Of a DNA stretch of 64,000 nt, positions 42,897 to 51,572 are shown in pieces. The notes beneath the pieces are model-generated. The model ran no database searches and was not told the origin of the DNA. It saw only the letters and a list, made by a program, of their open reading frames with translations. Source of the stretch: Aquitalea denitrificans (GTDB lineage Bacteria > Pseudomonadota > Gammaproteobacteria > Burkholderiales > Chromobacteriaceae). The position numbers and the translations under genes are program-made. The DNA is taken from NCBI RefSeq assembly GCF_009856625.1, contig NZ_CP047241.1, forward strand, positions 2,666,001 to 2,730,000, read 5' to 3'. How positions within the stretch are numbered: the first letter of the stretch is position 1; each line of letters begins with the position of its first letter.

Positions 42897-43531
42897 GCCA
42901 ATCTCCTTCGCTGAATACCTTTACCGAACATCAGACATGCACCTTGATCAGGTGCGAGGGATGTACCGCCGACTTGTACTGCCTCCAACCCTCTTTTTAT
43001 TAATTTTTTATTTATTCATTCACAACAAATTTCTTAAAATAAGCACGCAATTGTTCCAGCCTGGCAAGGTCTCCTCCTCTAACTACGGTTTCAACAACGG
43101 CATTTCACTATGGCCGGAACCGTGTCATGACCACCTGCCCCCGGCCCGACGCCAGCATGCTGCAGCGGGTGGCCATACGCGGTGCGCCATCTTCGCGCAC
43201 AACAGCCGCAGGGCTGGACACATCCCGGCAAACCCCGTCCCGTCAGGGCTTGAGCTTGCGTGGCCCTGCCTTCTTTCCTGGTGACAGGCATGCTGCCGGA
43301 CGCCCTGCCAGCCCCGGCATGAGGCCTGACTGCATGCTGGGTTCTCTCCGTGATCTGAAGCCGGATGCTCAAGCACAGGATGCACAGAGTCTGTCTGTTG
43401 GCACACATAGCCATTTCCTGGCGGTCAGGCCACCACTACGTCGCAGTGTTCGCTGGCACACATACATTGTGCAATTTGTGCATTATGTTAATAGAGATTT
43501 AATCAATTGATTTAATATATGGAGGTGGTAA
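42897..43531. other. 635-bp regulatory region between the polysaccharide operon and the Crp/Fnr gene
   Basis: No supported gene (several overlapping frames at 43091-43510 on both strands have no SD and no recognisable product). It holds the promoter of the leftward operon and that of the Crp/Fnr gene. The palindrome AATCAATTGATT (43501-43512) lies 9 bp before the SD of the latter. Confidence 0.5.
43501..43512. promoter_or_regulatory. 12-bp palindrome upstream of the Crp/Fnr-type gene
   Basis: AATCAATTGATT is perfectly symmetric and abuts the promoter/SD of the Crp/Fnr regulator. It differs from the FNR box (TTGAT-N4-ATCAA) but may be an autoregulatory site (inference). Confidence 0.35.
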
Positions 43532-44245
43532 ATGTTAGAGACATGCCCAGCCAATGGTCTGCTCACCGCCTTGCCAGAGGCGGAGTGGTTGCACCTCAGG
43601 CCCTTTCTCGAACAGGTGGAACTGCCGCTCGGCAAAACGCTTTACGAGTCGGGACACAAGCTCAGCCATGTGTATTTCCCAGTGACAGCCATCGTCTCAC
43701 TGCTTTACGTGATGGAGAACGGCGATTCCACCGAGATTGCCGTGGTCGGCAATGAGGGCATTGTCGGCATCTCCTTGTTCATGGGAGGTGAGTCAACGCC
43801 AAGCCGGGGAGTGGTCCTGAGTGAGGGATATGGCTACCGCCTGCCTGCCAAAAACATCAAGGAAGCATTCGAGCATTCGCTACCGGTCACGCATCTCTTG
43901 CTGCGTTACACCCAGGCACTGATTACCCAAATGTCACAAACTGCAGTATGCAACAGACACCATTCGCTGGACCAGAGGCTATGCCGCTGGTTACTGCTCA
44001 GCCTGGACAGGCTGGATGGCTGCGAACTGCACATGACGCAAGAGTTAATTGCCAACATGCTGGGTGTACGCCGAGAAGGCGTGACCAATGCCGCACTGAA
44101 CCTGCAGCGCGAAGGAATCATCAACTACACCCGCGGACATATCCGTGTACTGGACCGTCCGATATTGGAATCCCGCACATGTGAGTGCTATGCGGTGGTG
44201 CAAAAGGAGTACGAGCGCTTGTTGCCACAACTGCGGTCAACGTGA
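43532..44245 (+). CDS. Crp/Fnr-family transcriptional regulator
   Basis: 237 aa, with GGAGG 7 bp before the ATG. A cyclic-nucleotide-type beta-roll covers about 20-120 (PLGKTLYESGHKLSHVYFPVTAIVS). The winged helix is at about 165-225, with MTQELIANMLGVRREGVTNAALNLQREG. It lacks the four cysteines of FNR, so it probably does not bind an iron-sulfur cluster. It is divergent from the polysaccharide operon across 635 bp and could control it (inference). Confidence 0.93.
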   Translation: MLETCPANGLLTALPEAEWLHLRPFLEQVELPLGKTLYESGHKLSHVYFPVTAIVSLLYVMENGDSTEIAVVGNEGIVGISLFMGGESTPSRGVVLSEGYGYRLPAKNIKEAFEHSLPVTHLLLRYTQALITQMSQTAVCNRHHSLDQRLCRWLLLSLDRLDGCELHMTQELIANMLGVRREGVTNAALNLQREGIINYTRGHIRVLDRPILESRTCECYAVVQKEYERLLPQLRST

Positions 44246-44408
44246 ATGCTTGCCTGTGCAAGGTTTACAGCATGACCGGGCTGGAAATGGTTGTTGGGAT
44301 GAGGCTGAGGCACCCAGCGCATTCAACTGTGAACAGCCCCGGCTTTATAGCCATCCAGACTGGTAAGCACCATAGAGCTGACGCTTAGTGCATCCGACTC
44401 CGATGGAC

Positions 44409-45276
44409 TGACCTCCTCCCAACTAACCGAGCGGTCTAAGTTGGATATTTCCGGCTTCAAGATGGGCTAGCCGAAACTCGCTGGGAGTCCGGTCGCCCAG
44501 CGAACTGTGCGGCCTGAACTCATTGCAATCCCGCCGCCAGCACTCGATTTTGTCACGTGCCTCATCCAACGACAGAAACCAATGCACGTTCAGGCACTCA
44601 TCCCGCAGGCTGCCGTTAAACGACTCGATAAAGGCATTATCCGTGAGTTTTCCTGGCCGCGAGAAGTCCAGCGTGGCGCCGTGCTCATAAGCCCATTGAC
44701 CCAGCGCCAACGAAATGAATTCACTGCCATTATCGACCTGAATCCGTTACGGTATCCCGCGCAGGGTTTGTACGCGCGCCATGGTCGCCACCACGTCCGC
44801 GGTTTTCAGCGCGAAATCCACCGTGATCGCCAAGCGCTCCCAGCTAAAATTATCCACTCAGTTAACGCCCGGTTTTTTTGGCCATTGAACAGCTGATCGG
44901 CCACGAAATCCATGCTCCAGCACGCGTTCAAGTTGGAGACGGCCGGCCGGGTTTGTCGATGCGCGGCCGCCACCCGCAGCTTGGGCCGCTTGCGCCGCAG
45001 GTTCAGGCCGTCCTCACAATAGATCCGATAGGTCTTCTTGTGAGTGATCAACCAGCCCTCGCGCCGCAGCTGGATGTGGATGTGGCGCGCACCGTAACGA
45101 ATGCGGGTGGCGGCGATCTCGCAGATTCGCTGCCGTTCTGCACGATCGTCACGCGGATGTGGGCGATAAAAATAGGTGGCCTGCCGCAGTTGAACGACGG
45201 CGGTGGCGCGACGAATGCTGACGCGGTACGCGTCGATCAGGAAGTTGGCCAGCTCACGACTGAGAGCCGGCTTCAC
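44409..45276 (-). pseudogene. IS3-family transposase OrfB, degenerate and truncated
   Basis: Two open pieces (45276-44806 and 44710-44423) cover the OrfB core: an HTH_21-type N-terminus with RIRYGARHIHIQLRREGW, the first Asp in WSMDFVADQL, the second in VDNGSEFISL and Glu in DNAFIESFNG. The frame is broken at about 44740-44805, and some DDE-domain sequence is missing. OrfA and the upstream inverted repeat are absent. The right end probably begins at TGACCTCCTCCC (44409). At its left it abuts repeat copy D. Confidence 0.88.
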
Positions 45277-45294
45277 GGCTTTTTTGGGAGGGCC

Positions 45295-45420
45295 TGTCCG
45301 GTTTATTGTGTTAACCAGTCATGCAAAGCAACGTACTGACAGACTGCTTTGGCCGAACTACCGTCTACTTGGCGGACTCACTGACTGTTGGTCGGCCGAA
45401 GCTGCCGTTTACTGTGAATG
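45295..45420 (+). repeat. dispersed repeat, copy D
   Basis: It starts TGTCCGGTTTATTGTGTTAA at 45295. A spacer is followed by CTGCTTTGGCCGAACTACC and, at 45380, ACTGACTGTTGGTCGGCCG and AAGCTGCCGTTTACTGTG. The same block order is seen at copies A and C. It directly adjoins the truncated end of the IS3 relic. Confidence 0.65.
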
Positions 45421-45425
45421 CGAAA

Positions 45426-45461
45426 ACTGGCTGCATCGCTGAATGAAGCAGCCAGTCTTTT
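45426..45461. terminator. hairpin between repeat D and the SnoaL gene
   Basis: ACTGGCTGC (45426-45434) pairs with GCAGCCAGT (45448-45456), followed by CTTTT. It reads as a weak terminator on the plus strand. Confidence 0.5.
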
Positions 45462-45529
45462 GTGGTGACTATCCTGACTTCTTTGGCTACGCTACTTGCA
45501 ACGCTTGCGAACCATATCTGGAATTTTCA

Positions 45530-45937
45530 CTATGCAAACCGATCTCCCAAGTCCGCACGTATCTGATGGGTGTCGTAAATAATGACTAGCTTCTCGATCA
45601 GGCCTTGAGCATTAAAGTCAAAGACATCGACGCAATCGAAACTAACCTTACTACCGTCTCGTAATACCCAGTCATAGCGAAAATAGGCATTGGCGGTGCA
45701 GTTGCCTTGCGTGCTCTGAAATAGGTCCAGCAAGGTAATGCTGCTATTGCCTGACGCATCGGCCAATTTTGAGTAAAACGGCCGGGGAGTTACCCAGCCC
45801 AGCAAGGGCGAGTAGATGCGGGCATCGGTGGTAAATAAGGCTACCACGCCATCAACATTGCCCTGTTCAAGTTGGTGCAGGTACTCTTTCAGTTTCCCGG
45901 CAAATTTGTTTGCTTCTGCTTCAGACATCGGACTCAC
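45530..45937 (-). CDS. SnoaL/NTF2-like domain protein
   Basis: 135 aa (ATG 45928 also possible). The alpha+beta-barrel pattern is visible: a leading helix (KLKEYLHQLEQGNVDGVVALFTTDARIYSPLL), then TANAYFRYDWVLRDGSKVSFDCVDVFDFNAQGLIEKLVIIYD. SnoaL-like proteins include ring-closing enzymes and small-molecule isomerases. It is divergent from a LysR regulator with a 39-bp gap, so it is a likely target. The substrate is unknown. Confidence 0.87.
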   Translation of the reverse strand: MSPMSEAEANKFAGKLKEYLHQLEQGNVDGVVALFTTDARIYSPLLGWVTPRPFYSKLADASGNSSITLLDLFQSTQGNCTANAYFRYDWVLRDGSKVSFDCVDVFDFNAQGLIEKLVIIYDTHQIRADLGDRFA

Positions 45938-45976
45938 CTGTTTCTGCTTGGAAGCCAGACCTTAGCAAGGATGATC

Positions 45977-46906
45977 GTGAGCGGCATATCGACTAATTCT
46001 GAACCAGGGGATGCAAAGGATGCATACCCCCTTGCTATCTTGACCCGGCCTTTGCCGTCCATGATGGGCTTGCAAGCCTTTGTCGCGGTGGCGAGTCTGG
46101 GAAGCCTCACCCGAGCGGCTCGGCAACTATGCCGTACCCAGGGGGCGGTTAGTCGCCAGATTCAACAACTGGAACAGTTTTATCAGCAGGTGCTATTCCA
46201 TCGCACCCCCAGCGGCATGAGCATGACTCCTTATGCAGAGCGCCTGTATACCGTGGCGAGCAAAGCGCTGGGCGACCTGAACAGTTTTTTCTCGACTTCC
46301 CAGCAACAGCCAGACCGTATCCGGCTACGTTTGCCTTCCACCTTTGCCTTGCGCTGGTTCCTGCCCCGGCTGGATGCCATCCAACAGTGCTTGCCTGGTA
46401 TCCAGCTGGAAATCAGCACCACGGTGATTGATCGTCCGGAGTTCGGTAGTGGCGATTTTGATACCATGATTGCGCGCGGTAATGGGCAATGGGAAGGACT
46501 GAGGGCAGCGCAGTTGTTTCCCGAGCAACTCACCCCGATGTGCAGTGCCGAGCTGTCGTTGGATCTGCAGGTGCCAGCGGACATGGCTCACTATCGACTG
46601 ATCCACGCCAATGGTAGCCAGCAAGAATGGCAATCCTGGTGGCAAACATATGCGGTGGATCCCATGCCGGAGCAGCACCTGTTTTTCGATTCCTTGGACG
46701 CGGCAGTCAATGCAGCCACTCAGGGTTACGGTATTGCGTTGGCAGACCCACGATTATTTCAGGATCAGCTGAGCCAGGGCACCTTGGTCATGCCATTTCC
46801 CCAGTGGCATAGCGGTGAGTATGGCTACTATCTGGTGACGCCAGCTTCATCAGCGGACCTTCCAAAACTACACCTACTAGCCAAAACCCTGCATGCCTTG
46901 GTCTAA
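45977..46906 (+). CDS. LysR-family transcriptional regulator
   Basis: 309 aa from GTG 45977 with AAGGA 5 bp upstream; longer frames run into the divergent gene. The winged helix is at about 33-92 (MMGLQAFVAVASLGSLTRAARQLCRTQGAVSRQIQQLEQ). An effector-binding domain follows, with SDLP-type C-terminal part. It is divergent from the SnoaL gene and is probably its regulator. The N-terminal 30 residues before the HTH are an unusual extra extension. Confidence 0.88.
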   Translation: MSGISTNSEPGDAKDAYPLAILTRPLPSMMGLQAFVAVASLGSLTRAARQLCRTQGAVSRQIQQLEQFYQQVLFHRTPSGMSMTPYAERLYTVASKALGDLNSFFSTSQQQPDRIRLRLPSTFALRWFLPRLDAIQQCLPGIQLEISTTVIDRPEFGSGDFDTMIARGNGQWEGLRAAQLFPEQLTPMCSAELSLDLQVPADMAHYRLIHANGSQQEWQSWWQTYAVDPMPEQHLFFDSLDAAVNAATQGYGIALADPRLFQDQLSQGTLVMPFPQWHSGEYGYYLVTPASSADLPKLHLLAKTLHALV

Positions 46907-47120
46907 GACTACTTCATCGTGGGTTCCCACTAAGACCAGGTCATGGAGAGTGGTTTAGTTTCGGCCATAACGGTCATCTGGGTTGGGGGCAATCGGCAGC
47001 TTTACTGTGCTCACCAGTCATCTGGAAATAGCTATAGATGTTTTGTAATACCCACAGTCGGGAGTAAGTTTCAAAAAAAAAGCTGCCCGAAGGCAGCGCA
47101 ATGTGAGACAAGAGAGAACT
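46907..47120. other. intergenic region with degenerate repeat copy and a terminator
   Basis: A degenerate trace of the dispersed repeat (GTTTCGGCC..AACGGTC..GGCAGCTTTACTGTG) covers about 46955-47011. The terminator of the leftward YbiU-type gene lies at 47073-47097. No gene. Confidence 0.4.
47073..47097 (-). terminator. terminator of the YbiU-type gene
   Basis: GCTGCC (47082-47087) and GGCAGC (47092-47097) form a stem with the loop TTCG on the minus strand, followed on that strand by nine T (plus-strand A run 47073-47081). Confidence 0.9.
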
Positions 47121-48365
47121 TCATTTGAATCCGAGCTGTGCCTTTCCTTGCAGGGAAAGCGTTCCCTCTGAGGCACGGCCAACAAAATTAACTTCAAAAT
47201 TATCTTCCGGGAAATCAGGTGGGCTCATTCCCTGGAGAAACGCTGGCAGCTGGCGGGCCAGGTATTCATCGTTCTTGGCGCACCCCGGAATCGCCGCGAT
47301 ATACATGACGTTGCTCCAGTGACTACCATGGTGTTCATCTTCTACCGCGTGAATGACGTCGCTATGCCAGAAGACGGTATCGCCGGGTTGCATCTGCGGA
47401 ATGGATGACAAAGCACCATCCAGTGCCTGATGCCACTCCGGTTTGATGGAAAGTGCTCTTCCAGGCAAGGCTCCGCACAAATCATCCTCAGGTACATCAT
47501 CCTGCAAGGCACGCAATAATAAATAGGCCATCACATTGGCAATCGGGATCAGCTGTAAGGTACCGTCACCAGGGCCTTGAGGTGTCAGAGCTGTCCAACC
47601 CTGGAAAGTGCGAAACATCGAGCAAACAGCAGGCGAAGGAACCTCGCGGACCTCGGTACGGTATGCGCCATCAAACGGGTCATAGTCCCGCCAGTTGCCA
47701 CTGAATACGTGCCGGTACACTTTACGGAAATTCTCGTCTAACCAGCGTTCCACCGAGCCACCGTCACAATGTGCTGAAAGTCCCAGCGAAGCTGACCCAG
47801 GAGGGCGTCGCCGCAAGCGGTCAGCATAGCTGGGTACTTGCTCTGGATCGAAGTGACGCTGCCCTTCACTTTCACTCAGCCACAGGCGGTTCAGGAATAC
47901 GCGTGCCCGAGTTAGCTCTGCGGACTGCCTGGCCTCTACCTGGGGTTGCGACCAGTAGACACCATAGATCTGTGGCTTGCTGGATACGAGCTCCCCAAAA
48001 TACTTATCTTCTGCCCGGTATTTGAGACGTTCATCCAGATTGTTCTCAGCCAGGTAGTGGCCGATTTGCTTATCCCACTCTTCGGCCTGTTCTGCAGCAA
48101 ATACGCCTCGAATGACACATGCACCACGAGTCTTGATCGCAGTGCTGAGACGAGGATCTACCTTGTCCCCAGCGATGTCGGCGTAATTGATTTCCGGAAT
48201 GACTGACAGGCCGCGCTCCTTCTCTTCCTGCAAGATGGCGGCCTGTCGACGCATGTCTGTTTCTACTTCCTTAAATACTTCGCGGTAATTGGGCAAGGCT
48301 GCGCGTAGCTGCTGCTTGGCCGCACGAATGGCATTGGGTAAATCCTCGATGTGCAGGGTATGCAT
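47121..48365 (-). CDS. ybiU: YbiU-type (DUF1479) putative 2-oxoglutarate/Fe(II) oxygenase
   Basis: 414 aa, as in E. coli YbiU. The start is LPNAIRAAKQQLRAALPNYREVFKEVETD. The metal triad fits His199-x-Asp201 (SAHCDGGS) and His339 (FWHSDVIHAVED). Cytoplasmic. DUF1479 proteins resemble phytanoyl-CoA-type dioxygenases, but the substrate is unknown. It is divergent from an AraC-type activator with a 90-bp gap and ends in a strong terminator, so it is a single-gene unit controlled by that regulator (inference). Confidence 0.92.
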   Translation of the reverse strand: MHTLHIEDLPNAIRAAKQQLRAALPNYREVFKEVETDMRRQAAILQEEKERGLSVIPEINYADIAGDKVDPRLSTAIKTRGACVIRGVFAAEQAEEWDKQIGHYLAENNLDERLKYRAEDKYFGELVSSKPQIYGVYWSQPQVEARQSAELTRARVFLNRLWLSESEGQRHFDPEQVPSYADRLRRRPPGSASLGLSAHCDGGSVERWLDENFRKVYRHVFSGNWRDYDPFDGAYRTEVREVPSPAVCSMFRTFQGWTALTPQGPGDGTLQLIPIANVMAYLLLRALQDDVPEDDLCGALPGRALSIKPEWHQALDGALSSIPQMQPGDTVFWHSDVIHAVEDEHHGSHWSNVMYIAAIPGCAKNDEYLARQLPAFLQGMSPPDFPEDNFEVNFVGRASEGTLSLQGKAQLGFK

Positions 48366-48455
48366 CTTGTTGTCTCCTTTGGTGGAGGAGCCAGCATAAA
48401 ACAGGGCGTTTGTCAGATGTGATACGATTAAGCCAAGTTATTTGCCTGATCTGCC

Positions 48456-49400
48456 ATGAAAGCTACATTCGAGCATGTCACCCTGGCTGAAGGGTGTTCG
48501 CTACGGGTTTACCACCGCCGGCTGCAACATATTCCTTTCGAGTGGCATCACCACCCCGAATATGAGCTGACACTGACCTTGAACAGTCAGGGAAAGCGAT
48601 ATATCGGCGACTCAATCACCGACTACGGCAACAACGACCTGGTGCTGCTGCCACCGAATCTGCCGCATAGCTGGTCTTCCAATACGTCGATTGCGCCTGA
48701 TGAGGATCAGGTGGCGGTCGTGCTGTGGTTTGATGGAGACTGGGCCAGACGGCTGGCTAGTTGTTGCCCGGAGTATGGTCCGCTACTGCGCCTGATGCGC
48801 CATGCGGGCTGTGGTCTGTCGTTTGGGCCGGATGCGGCAGCACTGATGCAGCAGCGACTGGATGAGTTGTTGTCTGCACTGCCAAGACGCAGGTTGATGG
48901 CGGCGCTGGACATCCTGTGTCTGCTGGCTGATGAGGTTGGTACGCCACTCGCGTCACCCACCGCATTTCAAACCATGGGCAGGCCGTCCGGACATCAGCC
49001 GGAACGAATCAATCGGATTTTGGCCATGATTGATGCCCAATTCGCCCAGCCATTAAGCATTGAGCAGTTGGCTGCTGCAGGTAGCTTGTCCTCGCGCTCA
49101 TTGCACCGTTATTTCTTGCAGCATCTGGGGGAGAGTGTGAGTCGGTACCTCATGCGCATCCGCATTGCGCATGCCTGTCAATTGTTAGTGGATACCCGTT
49201 TGTCGATAGCCAGCATTGCCATGCAGTCTGGCTATCCGAATACCGCCAATTTCAATCGCCAGTTCCGCAGTCTCAAGCACATGACACCACTGCAGTACCG
49301 TAAGGCCTTCACCGACCGGTCAGCACCAGAAGCTGAGCAGGCTGATGATTTAAAGCGCAGGCCGTATTCCCTGGGGCATAACACAACAAATGCTGACTAA
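48456..49400 (+). CDS. AraC-family transcriptional regulator
   Basis: 314 aa. An N-terminal cupin-like sensor domain is present (HHHPEYELTLTLNSQGKRYIGD, then LVLLPPNLPHSW). The C-terminal double HTH is at about 190-285, with LSSRSLHRYFLQHLGESVSRYL and SIASIAMQSGYPNTANFNRQFRSLKHMTPLQYRK. Divergent from the YbiU gene, its probable target. The C-terminal tail is about 25 residues longer than the last helix. The stop overlaps the stop of the short leftward gene 49397-49564. Confidence 0.93.
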   Translation: MKATFEHVTLAEGCSLRVYHRRLQHIPFEWHHHPEYELTLTLNSQGKRYIGDSITDYGNNDLVLLPPNLPHSWSSNTSIAPDEDQVAVVLWFDGDWARRLASCCPEYGPLLRLMRHAGCGLSFGPDAAALMQQRLDELLSALPRRRLMAALDILCLLADEVGTPLASPTAFQTMGRPSGHQPERINRILAMIDAQFAQPLSIEQLAAAGSLSSRSLHRYFLQHLGESVSRYLMRIRIAHACQLLVDTRLSIASIAMQSGYPNTANFNRQFRSLKHMTPLQYRKAFTDRSAPEAEQADDLKRRPYSLGHNTTNAD

Positions 49401-49564
49401 TCCGACTCTGCTTTGTCAGGTGCTGCACTGACTGACGGATTCGATGCCGTGGGTGGCATGAACTCCTCCAGCTGAAGTAAGGCCCAGCGGACTTTGCTGC
49501 TGTTATCCGGCATGACTCGGGACAAGTAGGAGGCGTAATAAGCCATTGTGTCTGCTGTTTTCAT
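49397..49564 (-). CDS. short hypothetical protein divergent from sgrR
   Basis: 55 aa, too short to be listed by many callers. AAGGA lies 9 bp before the ATG at 49564. The translation starts MKTADTMAYYASYLSRVMPD and ends with a Ser/Pro/Ala-rich tail. It is divergent from the SgrR-type gene with 91 bp between the starts, where enteric bacteria keep the SgrS/SgrT small RNA gene. No likeness to SgrT is seen. It may be a regulator target. Confidence 0.5.
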   Translation of the reverse strand: MKTADTMAYYASYLSRVMPDNSSKVRWALLQLEEFMPPTASNPSVSAAPDKAESD

Positions 49565-49655
49565 GGGGAGGTTTCCTTAGCGTCAAGATGCTGTATCTTT
49601 CCCTAAAAACAGGCATGATTAAATTGCTGAAATTAATTTGAAAATTTCCTCTTTT

Positions 49656-51347
49656 ATGCACCCGAAACGGCTTACCCAGCAGTACCACAGGCTCTATCAG
49701 CATTTTTCCGGACAGGAAGTTGATACCCAGTTGCAGCAATTGGCCGATATTGCCTGCTGTACCCGTAGGCATATGCGCAATGTGCTAAACGGTATGCAGC
49801 AACAGGGTTGGCTGGAGTGGCAAGCTCAAGCCGGACGTGGCGGACGTTCCAGGCTACGCTTCTGTTGCAAGCCGGAGAACTTGCGACGTGATAGTGCAGC
49901 CTCGCTGCTGGGACAGGGGAAAGTAGAACAGGCATTGGAAGTGCTTGATCATGACAAACAAGCACTAGCGACCATTTTGCTGCAGCAACTTGGCCAACAT
50001 TGGCGGAACAACCGCCAGGTACTGAGTATTCCTTACTACCGCGCATTACCCAGCCTCTATCCTGGTACGGATCTGCGCCGTTCCGAGCGCCATCTCGTTC
50101 GGCAGATTCATAGCGGGCTAACTGTCATGAATGAGGAAAAAGGGGAAGTCGAAGCGGATGTGGCGCATCACTGGCACCAGCACTCCTCCCTGGAGTGGCA
50201 CTTTCACCTTCGCCCCTGCGTACGCTGGCATGATGGTCGCCTGTTAAGCGTAGATGATGTAAAAGACAGTTTGCTGCGACTGCGACAACTTCCCTTGTTC
50301 TCACATATCCAGACAGTCCAGGCACTTACTCCGCGTTGCATCAGTATTGTGCTAAATGAAGAGGATGCGCGGCTTCCAACCTTGCTGGCAGACAGTGCGG
50401 CATTACTCCTTCCATCAAGCCACGCTCAAAACCCAGAATTCGCCTCGCACCCAATTGGTTGCGGTCCCTACAAGGTAAATGCCAATGATGACCTTCACTT
50501 GAGTCTGCAGGCTTTTGATGATTACTTTGGTTACCGTGCCTTGCTGGACGAGATTGATATCTGGATATTGCCCGAGCTAGGCGTGGAACAGAGGTCGGAA
50601 CAGCAATCCACAAAAGGGCTGGAGGTGCAGGTTTCACCCGTGGCCAGTGCAGAGCAAGCGTACGCCATGGAGGCGGAACAAGGCTGTTATTTTGTACTGC
50701 TTGATTCACGCTCAGCTCTCCTGCGTAGCCAGGTTTTGCGTCAGCAACTATCCCATCTACTTTCTCCATTACTACTTATTCAGCATATCCCTCTGGATGT
50801 GCGGCAATACTGGACGGTGGCAAGCAGCTTGCTGCCGCAATGGTTTCACCTGCGTCAGCAACATGAAGTGGTGGGAATGCCTGTGCATGGCGCACTATCG
50901 CTGAACCTGGCTTATCCTGAGGATCAGCCTGACTACCCCGCAATTGCCCAGGCGATTCAGGACTGCTTGGCTGCTGCGCAGATCAAAGTAAGCTGCCACA
51001 GCATTAGCTTTACTGACTGGCAGCAAGGGCTTGGCGGGTTTGATATGTATTTGGGCTCAGTCAATTTTACCAGCGATATCGACTACGCCATTCCTGCCTG
51101 GCTACTAGGGACCCCACTGGTACGTAATGCGGCTTTTGACGCTCAGAACCACCAGGTGACTGACTTACATAGTGAATGGCGCAGAGGAGTACTGGATGCA
51201 GGTAATTTAACCGCGCATGTTCTCAGCCAACATACACTACTTCCCCTCTTTCATAACCGGCTACGCCTACAAGTCAGCGATGGCATGCAGGATTTGAAGC
51301 TCAATGCGCTGGGCTGGTTTGACTTCAAGTCAGCTTGGCATCGTTGA
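49656..51347 (+). CDS. sgrR: SgrR-family transcriptional regulator
   Basis: 563 aa from ATG 49656 (a TTG at 49638 is less likely). An N-terminal winged helix covers about 1-100 (LQQLADIACCTRRHMRNVLNGMQQQGWLEWQAQAGRGGRSRLRF). A large SBP_bac_5 solute-binding domain follows at about 170-560 (EADVAHHWHQHSSLEWHFHLRPCVRWHDG). This is the SgrR architecture. In E. coli, SgrR senses sugar-phosphate stress and activates sgrS. Here no sgrS-like RNA was identified, though a short ORF is divergent. Confidence 0.92.
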   Translation: MHPKRLTQQYHRLYQHFSGQEVDTQLQQLADIACCTRRHMRNVLNGMQQQGWLEWQAQAGRGGRSRLRFCCKPENLRRDSAASLLGQGKVEQALEVLDHDKQALATILLQQLGQHWRNNRQVLSIPYYRALPSLYPGTDLRRSERHLVRQIHSGLTVMNEEKGEVEADVAHHWHQHSSLEWHFHLRPCVRWHDGRLLSVDDVKDSLLRLRQLPLFSHIQTVQALTPRCISIVLNEEDARLPTLLADSAALLLPSSHAQNPEFASHPIGCGPYKVNANDDLHLSLQAFDDYFGYRALLDEIDIWILPELGVEQRSEQQSTKGLEVQVSPVASAEQAYAMEAEQGCYFVLLDSRSALLRSQVLRQQLSHLLSPLLLIQHIPLDVRQYWTVASSLLPQWFHLRQQHEVVGMPVHGALSLNLAYPEDQPDYPAIAQAIQDCLAAAQIKVSCHSISFTDWQQGLGGFDMYLGSVNFTSDIDYAIPAWLLGTPLVRNAAFDAQNHQVTDLHSEWRRGVLDAGNLTAHVLSQHTLLPLFHNRLRLQVSDGMQDLKLNALGWFDFKSAWHR

Positions 51348-51383
51348 TGCCTATCACTTGGGGGAGAGGTGTCGATCAGATTT

Positions 51384-51520
51384 TGTCCGAAGTTAGATGT
51401 AAACCGGTCGTTACTCCCTGCCATTCTCACGGACCGCTTTGGCCGAACTGTCGCCGACCTGACTGACGCACCGTCAGTTGGTCGGCCGCAGCTACCGTTC
51501 GGCCCTTCTGGTCTGAATGG
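51384..51520 (+). repeat. dispersed repeat, copy C (best preserved)
   Basis: The order is TGTCCGAAGTTAGATGTAAA (51384), a spacer, CCGCTTTGGCCGAACTGTCG (51435), a hairpin with GCCGACCTGACTGAC and GTCAGTTGGTCGGC (51453-51486, loop GCACC), and CAGCTACCGTT. The hairpin is nearly perfect. It lies between the SgrR gene and the Gp2-like gene, at the edge of the right-end module of the island. Confidence 0.65.
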
Positions 51521-51572
51521 TAGCGCTAGAGCACAAAGGCTCGACCTGCCCTGTCACTGTAAGATAGCTTTG

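Noticed and set aside
41556..42914. 452-codon plus-strand frame opposite wecB
   Set aside because: It mirrors the high-GC codon pattern of the WecB gene, which carries all family motifs. No SD or domain.
43091..43510. overlapping frames of about 93-127 codons on both strands upstream of the Crp/Fnr gene
   Set aside because: No SD, no domain, and the composition fits non-coding DNA. They coincide with the long promoter region of the polysaccharide operon.
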